Assembly (NCBI RefSeq): GCF_900100345.1
Contig: NZ_FMTT01000052.1
Span: 1-38,692, forward strand
Direction: 5' to 3'
DNA from: Paenibacillus tianmuensis
GTDB lineage: Bacteria; Bacillota; Bacilli; Paenibacillales; NBRC-103111
DNA: 38,692 bases
Shown here: in pieces, positions 34,850 through 38,692 of the stretch
Numbering within the stretch: position 1 is the first letter of the stretch
Layout of the letters: the number at the start of each line of letters is the position of its first letter
Made by a program: the position numbers and the translations under genes
Notes under the pieces: model-generated
Told to the model about the DNA's origin: nothing
Database searches by the model: none
Seen by the model: the letters and a program-made list of their open reading frames with translations, nothing else

Positions 34850-35884
34850 TTGGGTTTTATGAAAAATGTAGGGTTGGAGAAGGAAATGAAAGGGCAATTT
34901 TTTACTGTGGCAGAGTGTCTTTTCAAGGAGGAGAAAAAAGCAGAAGCGGCACCCTTGTATCGTTATGTCATTGATCGGGAAACAGATTGTAACGATCAAA
35001 CTTTCCTCCTGTGCCACTTGCGATTGTTTCAATGTCTTGTCGGAGTGAGTTCAGAAGGAAACAAGGAAGCACTGGAACAATTCGAACCGTTTTACACTCG
35101 CTTGCCGGAGGATACCCGGCTTGATGCTTTACTACTGACGGCGAATGTATGTTACTCGTTGGCTGATTGGAGAAGGGTGGAGCGCTATGGGGATGAACTC
35201 TATGCTTTGGCCCAAAATGTGTATGAAAAATTAAAAAAAGAAAAATTTGCTAAAAACCTACATACCGAGCGGCATTTAGTGGTATATTATGGTCATGGCC
35301 TACGCATCAAGGGCTTTGTCCTCACCATGCAAGGGCGATACGAAGAAGCAAAAAAATGTGTGGCAGCGTATTCAGACCTTGGGTGGTTCGAGTGCCTTGA
35401 CGAAACGGGTAAAAAGGAGGTTGAGAAGTTTCGAACTTGGGGCAAGGGAAATATGTATGCTCTTGAACTGAAAACAGGCAATGATAAAGTACTAAACGAT
35501 TATCTCGAATATGTAGAAAAACAAAATGAAATTCTTCCGGGTGCATTAAATATTATTGAATCAGCAAATGTTAATAATTTTTGTGTAGACGAGGCTATGG
35601 AAAAACTCGTCCCCCAAATCCCTCCCATTAATTCCGATGTAACCTACTTGGACGGCACCCAATTATTTCACTTTTGGTACGAGAAAGCTGTGTATAGCTT
35701 CAAAAAAAATCGGTTGATCCTCGGCATCGATGAATTGTTATATGCTTTATACTTAGCCCATAAAATGAAGTATTATTCTGGTTTTGAGAAGAGCGTTTCT
35801 TTGTATCGGGAACATGGTGATTATGCGACAGAACAGCAAAAATGGAATTACAAACATATCGTAGAAGGAGTGTTTGACTCATGA
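34850..35884 (+). CDS. TPR-type RRNPP peptide receptor (AimR-like/Alo or Rap-like)
   Basis: 344 residues from TTG 34850; ATG 34859 is the alternative (AAGGGAG is 3 or 12 nt upstream respectively). It is all-helical with degenerate TPR-like helix pairs: EKEMKGQFFTVAECLFKEEK, EAAPLYRYVIDRE, TQGRYEEAKK-like helices (VLTMQGRYEEAKKCVAAYSD) and a C-terminal LLYALYLAHKMKYYSGFEKS. There is no N-terminal helix-turn-helix. Its stop overlaps the start of a small exported propeptide (ATGA), the classic order of RRNPP receptor and cognate peptide. It probably binds the reimported peptide in the cytoplasm and acts through protein contacts, as Rap proteins do; this is inference from context. Confidence 0.72.
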   Translation: MGFMKNVGLEKEMKGQFFTVAECLFKEEKKAEAAPLYRYVIDRETDCNDQTFLLCHLRLFQCLVGVSSEGNKEALEQFEPFYTRLPEDTRLDALLLTANVCYSLADWRRVERYGDELYALAQNVYEKLKKEKFAKNLHTERHLVVYYGHGLRIKGFVLTMQGRYEEAKKCVAAYSDLGWFECLDETGKKEVEKFRTWGKGNMYALELKTGNDKVLNDYLEYVEKQNEILPGALNIIESANVNNFCVDEAMEKLVPQIPPINSDVTYLDGTQLFHFWYEKAVYSFKKNRLILGIDELLYALYLAHKMKYYSGFEKSVSLYREHGDYATEQQKWNYKHIVEGVFDS

Positions 35885-36021
35885 AAAAAGCATTCTTATC
35901 TTTAGTAATGGGGTTGGTACTTTTAGGTGGAGTAGCCTTTAATCATCATGGATGGGAAGCGCCACAACAAACAGAGAACTTGCCTATTTCAACTTTAGAT
36001 CATCATGGATGGGGAGGCTGA
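35881..36021 (+). CDS. Propeptide of a quorum-sensing signal (Phr/AimP/AloP-like)
   Basis: 46 residues. N-terminal secretion signal MKKAFLSLVMGLVLLGGVAF, then a hydrophilic spacer (EAPQQTENLPISTL) and the C-terminal end DHHGWGG. The motif HHGW also appears after the signal (NHHGWE). Small size, export signal, hydrophilic tail and overlap with the receptor stop codon (ATGA) are the marks of RRNPP pheromone precursors. The terminal HHGWGG resembles the xHGxGG type of peptide that I recall for an Alo system of Paenibacillus polymyxa. The mature peptide would be cut from the C-terminus outside the cell and taken in by oligopeptide permease. A strong terminator follows. Confidence 0.72.
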   Translation: MKKAFLSLVMGLVLLGGVAFNHHGWEAPQQTENLPISTLDHHGWGG

Positions 36022-36034
36022 TAAGAAAAATAAG

Positions 36035-36074
36035 AGTCCCGGCCAGTAATTTGACTGGTCAGGGACTTTTTTTA
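36035..36074 (+). terminator. Terminator of the receptor-propeptide operon
   Basis: AGTCCCGGCCAGT (36035-36047) pairs with ACTGGTCAGGGACT (36054-36067), with a bulge, followed by seven T. It starts 13 nt after the propeptide stop, closing a two-gene transcript. Confidence 0.9.
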
Positions 36075-36104
36075 ACTCGGTCGCGGCTCGCTGCGCTGCG
36101 GCCA

Positions 36105-36368
36105 TTAGGCGGATATCCGCGATTCTGACAGCTTCTTGACAATAATAATATTGTCGGAGAATATTTTGAACTGAATATCACTGTAACCCTCCATAGCTGT
36201 TCGATTATCCATAGTATGAGTATACAGGTTATGAAGCTTATTCATCGCAAGTTTTTGTAGTTCGTACCCGTGCTTCATTCTTGCCGCGATCCCTAGTATA
36301 TCCAAGTACGCAACAATATGCTGCGAAGTCTCCCTATCATACTTATCTACACTACCTCTTACGAGCAT
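36105..36368 (-). pseudogene. Truncated protein with cyclase-like AYLDILG start
   Basis: 87 residues. Good Shine-Dalgarno (GAGGGGGGAG) before ATG 36368. IVAYLDILGIAARMKHGYEL and IQFKIFSDNIIIVKKLSE resemble the first beta strand and the FSDNI/FSDS strand of nucleotide-cyclase-like hypothetical proteins that begin YLDILG and are normally about 230-300 residues. Here the frame stops soon after the second strand. The sequence at 36076-36110 turns sharply GC-rich, as if a deletion junction lay there. A C-terminally truncated gene is the best reading. Confidence 0.5.
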
Positions 36369-36806
36369 CGTTCTCTCCCCCCTCGTAAAATTATACCTTG
36401 CACAAGACCATAAAAAGATTATAGCTACTTTGTATCATTTATACCAAAAATCCCATTCATAGAGGGAGTGCATACTACACCTTATATGCTATTTTTCTGA
36501 GAATCAAGTAAACAGCTGCCGATCTCGCTTCTGAGCAAATAAAAGCCCAAGCGCTAACTACGCCTGAGCTTCGTCTGATGGGTAAATGTGGCTCCAATAA
36601 ACTATTTCCTAATAAGCGACACACAGCACTCCACATGTGTGGAGTGCTTAATATTGATTAATAAGAAGAGGGCGGCTATTATCATAGATTAATCTCAATC
36701 AATTTCATAGAAAAGCTCAACTGCGAAATCACCTAGTGGCTACGGTTGCCTTAGTGTGTAAACAACTTCGTTCCTATCGATGGCAACGTAATCAACACAG
36801 AACAGG
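36369..36806. other. Gene-free region with an 11-bp inverted repeat
   Basis: No plausible coding region on either strand. AGCACTCCACA and TGTGGAGTGCT (36625-36648) form a tight hairpin without a T tract. The rest is AT-rich and unremarkable; it may be the remains of a deleted gene and its terminator. Confidence 0.4.
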
Positions 36807-37241
36807 TTAACTCACATACAAGGCGAGGAATCTCTTTTGCATTTCCTCCGGATCCACGGTTTCAATAGTGGTTGAGATCATCCAATAATGTCCGAACGGA
36901 TCCTTCACACTTCCCGCTCGATCTCCGTAGAATTGATCCTCCATCGGATTAACCATTGTCGCTCCAGCCGCAATCGCCTGCTGGAACAACTTATCCGCAT
37001 CGTCGACCTGCAGTTGGATACCAACCGTTGTATTTCCAATGGTTTCTGGTCCCAGAATGCCATATTCGGGATATTCACCTGCGATTGATATCTTGGCTCC
37101 CCCGATTGTAATTTCAGCATGAGCCACTTTGCCTCCAGGCTCCGTCAAGCGGTATTTCTCCACCGCATCGAAAGCCTTCTTATAGAACTCTATCCCCTCA
37201 GCAGTATTCTTGATCCATAGAAACGGGGTTGCTTTATCCAT
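36807..37241 (-). CDS. VOC family protein (PhnB/glyoxalase-like)
   Basis: 144 residues with two beta-alpha-beta-beta-beta modules of the vicinal oxygen chelate fold: TPFLWIKNTAEGIEFYKKAF, KVAHAEITIGGAKISIA, then VGIQLQVDDADKLFQQAIAA, DQFYGDRAGSVKDPFGHYWM. This is the PhnB-like subgroup, in which metal ligands are partly kept (His in VAHAEI, the DPFGHYW strand). Related to bleomycin-resistance and glyoxalase proteins. The substrate is not predictable. GAGAGGTGG precedes ATG 37241. Monocistronic. Confidence 0.9.
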   Translation of the reverse strand: MDKATPFLWIKNTAEGIEFYKKAFDAVEKYRLTEPGGKVAHAEITIGGAKISIAGEYPEYGILGPETIGNTTVGIQLQVDDADKLFQQAIAAGATMVNPMEDQFYGDRAGSVKDPFGHYWMISTTIETVDPEEMQKRFLALYVS

Positions 37242-37418
37242 TTAAATCCACCTCTCTCTTCCGAAATAGAATGAGTCACATGCCGTATCGCTAGTTGCGA
37301 TTAAGCTGACTGTTCTTGCCTCATATAAATATTCTAATCGCCCCTCTAACGAGCGTATAGTAAAAAAATGACCCTTTATTTAAAATTGATCATTCAATAA
37401 TTACCTTTTCCTAAGGCT
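37242..37418. other. Short gene-free spacer
   Basis: An AT-rich interval between the VOC and AraC genes, both on the minus strand. It probably holds the VOC promoter; I see no definite -35/-10 pair or hairpin. Confidence 0.3.
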
Positions 37419-38240
37419 TTAATTATGGATCGCAACATGATTGTGATGCCTGCCTTGCCTCGAGAAATAATCAGTAGGATTAAGACTGGAGAAAGCCTGA
37501 AAATCTTTAATAAAATGCATCTGATCATAATAACCGCAAGCGATAGCGACATCCAACCAATTGACACTCTTAGCGTGTTCAATTCTACTCAATACCTCCT
37601 GAAAGCGGCGAAGACGACAGAAGAGCTTGGGAGTCAATCCCACTTCTTCTTTAAAAATCTGGATAAATCTCCTTTGGCTTAAACCGATTTGTCCGATCAC
37701 ATCCGAAAGGGGGCTTTTATGCGGCAAACCCAGAAATTCATTTAGTGCGAAGCTTACTACCGGATGTCGTATTAGAGGTCGGGAGGCCAGCTTTATAAGA
37801 CTTTCTTCAAGTTTTCGAAACTTGTCATCTACCGTTTTGGATAGAAGCAGAACCTCATGCAGATCATGGGCTCTTGCTCCCCACAGTGTATCTAAGGATA
37901 CATGAATATTATGTAGTTCATACACTGGCATTTTAAGAAGTGGATAGATACCGCCTGGTTTGAAGTGTACTCCCAAAATCGCACTCTTTACGGAAGTATC
38001 AATGATGAAAGATCGTGAATGCGGCCCGCTAATGACAGAACTGCCATACTTCTGAAACAAGCCATTATAATCTTGGTCAATCCATTTAATCATATCTTCA
38101 CTCAGGTTGAACACAAGTTCAATCGAACCATCAGGTAGCGTGAGCTCCCTCGAATGAGGCGGACTATAACATTCGAAGTACCAGAAAAAATCGACAAAAA
38201 CGGATAATGGAGCTTGTGGAATATAAGTACGTAACAGCAT
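37419..38240 (-). CDS. AraC family transcriptional regulator
   Basis: 273 residues. The N-terminal domain (about 1-150) is of the DUF6597 type (PQAPLSVFVDFFWYFECYSP, LPDGSIELVFNLS, HFKPGGIYPLLKMPVYEL). An AraC double helix-turn-helix follows at about 170-262: DVIGQIGLSQRRFIQIFKEE, GLTPKLFCRLRRFQEVL, WLDVAIACGYYDQMHFIKDF and NPTDYF. ATG 38240 gives a family-like N-terminus but has no adjacent Shine-Dalgarno; an AAAGGAGGAC lies about 25 nt upstream, outside useful range. The sequence upstream was changed by the IS5 insertion, so its original promoter may be lost. It lies upstream of and codirectional with the VOC gene. Confidence 0.9.
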   Translation of the reverse strand: MLLRTYIPQAPLSVFVDFFWYFECYSPPHSRELTLPDGSIELVFNLSEDMIKWIDQDYNGLFQKYGSSVISGPHSRSFIIDTSVKSAILGVHFKPGGIYPLLKMPVYELHNIHVSLDTLWGARAHDLHEVLLLSKTVDDKFRKLEESLIKLASRPLIRHPVVSFALNEFLGLPHKSPLSDVIGQIGLSQRRFIQIFKEEVGLTPKLFCRLRRFQEVLSRIEHAKSVNWLDVAIACGYYDQMHFIKDFQAFSSLNPTDYFSRQGRHHNHVAIHN

Positions 38241-38249
38241 GGCATATGC

Positions 38250-38380
38250 GCGACAGGGGCTTGAAGTCCTCCTTTGTTAAAGCCGTGGAGTCGCTCCATC
38301 CTTTCTTGGGGATTACTTTATAAACAATCTCAAGATCCAACTTATCTTTAGAAGCGAACATTTCATATTCTTTTTCACTA
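38250..38380 (-). pseudogene. Gene fragment cut by the IS5-family element
   Basis: Directly from the IS edge the minus strand reads SEKEYEMFASKDKLDLEIVY and KVIPKKGWSDSTALTKEDFK without stops, composition typical of a soluble protein. The reading frame enters abruptly at the IS boundary and ends without homology over the AraC start. I do not recognise it. The remaining part could lie beyond the right end of the window. Confidence 0.35.
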
Positions 38381-38423
38381 GGGCGTGTCTGAAAACTATC
38401 TATTGCTTCAAAGAAGAAACCGA

Positions 38424-38473
38424 AGCATAATTTTACAGGGACGAGATCACGAGGAGGCCTGTAAAATTATGCT
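38424..38473 (+). promoter_or_regulatory. Hairpin sequestering the transposase start codon
   Basis: AGCATAATTTTACAGG (38424-38439) and CCTGTAAAATTATGCT (38458-38473) are perfect 16-bp inverted repeats. The loop holds the Shine-Dalgarno GAGGAGG (38451-38457) and the right arm contains the ATG. In a transcript entering from outside the stem would hide the start codon, a known way for insertion sequences to limit translation from read-through RNA. Confidence 0.65.
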
Positions 38474-38692
38474 ACGACGCCACGAAATCAAGGACCAGGA
38501 TTGGGAACGGATCCAAGGTCTATTGCCACCCGAAAATACAGGCGAAGGCAGACCCTCGAAGCCCAATCGAGTCATGCTGAATGGAATGCTTTGGAAAGTA
38601 AAAACAGGGGCTCCTTGGCGTGATTTGCCGGAACGTTTTGGTCCTTGGAAAACCGTGTATTCCCGTTTTCGTTTGTGGAGCAAAGATGACCT
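38469..38692 (+). CDS. IS5-family transposase, N-terminal part (runs off window)
   Basis: About 75 residues visible from ATG 38469: HEIKDQDWERIQGLLPPENT, then GRPSKPNRVMLNGMLW and KTGAPWRDLPERFGPWKTVY. This is the DUF4096-type N-terminal domain of IS5/IS1031/IS427 transposases (the APWRDLPERFGPW motif is diagnostic). The DDE catalytic domain lies beyond the right edge. GAGGAGG precedes ATG within the hairpin loop. Confidence 0.88.
   Translation, partial: MLRRHEIKDQDWERIQGLLPPENTGEGRPSKPNRVMLNGMLWKVKTGAPWRDLPERFGPWKTVYSRFRLWSKDD

Larger units (their letters stand above)
38381..38692 (+). mobile_element. IS5-family insertion sequence, left end
   Basis: The element starts at about 38381 with GGGCGTGTCTGAAAACT, similar to terminal inverted repeats of IS5/IS427-type elements, preceded by CTA, consistent with a TA-type target. 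The transposase gene begins 88 bp inside. The right end is outside the window, so the target duplication cannot be checked. Confidence 0.7.

Overview
The window looks like a chromosomal segment of a spore-forming, S-layer-bearing Firmicute, most probably Paenibacillus. The evidence is SLH-anchored surface protein architecture, a YjcZ-type sporulation microprotein, cysJ very like the Bacillus one, Gram-positive Shine-Dalgarno sequences before most genes, frequent TTG/GTG starts and roughly 50% GC. It is a mosaic of ordinary metabolic operons and short accessory patches full of gene remnants. No tRNA, rRNA or CRISPR was seen.

Left part (1-8.2 kb). A TetR regulator lies downstream of an intact promoter carrying a perfect operator palindrome, but the gene between them is reduced to an 11-codon stub. 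Two different decayed transposases (IS3 and IS1182/IS4-like) and the tail of a membrane protein follow. Then come a secreted GH19 chitinase and, convergent with it, a 1372-residue surface protein with twelve NHL repeats, three FnIII domains and three SLH domains. An alpha/beta-hydrolase remnant sits behind the latter.

Middle part (8.2-25.2 kb). This holds a quinone-oxidoreductase-like enzyme and a large double-kinase hybrid sensor (7TMR-DISM, HisKA, REC, LytS-type kinase). A divergent SgrR-like regulator/MFS exporter pair, a luciferase-like flavin oxidoreductase and the cysJI sulfite reductase operon follow. A GntR regulator with an EmrE-like transporter is divergent from cysJI. A MerR-AHSA1-AHSA1 operon has overlapping cistrons and a textbook MerR promoter with a 19-bp spacer. 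A frameshifted unknown gene and a SUKH-family protein close the section.

Ribose operon (26.0-32.0 kb). rbsR-K-D-A-C-B is complete, with coupled cistrons, two cre/LacI-type operators upstream and a strong terminator. A mannose-1-phosphate guanylyltransferase fragment abuts its control region.

Right part (32-38.7 kb). A collapsed prophage has left a possible recombinase tail, an XRE repressor and a 5'-clipped amidase. Next are a small sporulation protein and an unrecognised secreted protein. Divergent from the latter is the most interesting locus: a TPR-type RRNPP receptor whose stop overlaps the start of a 46-residue exported propeptide ending in DHHGWGG, which resembles the AimR-like (Alo) peptide quorum-sensing systems of Paenibacillus. 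After it come a truncated unknown gene, a VOC protein, an AraC regulator, and an IS5-family element that interrupts another gene and runs off the window. The transposase start codon of this IS lies in a perfect 16-bp hairpin.
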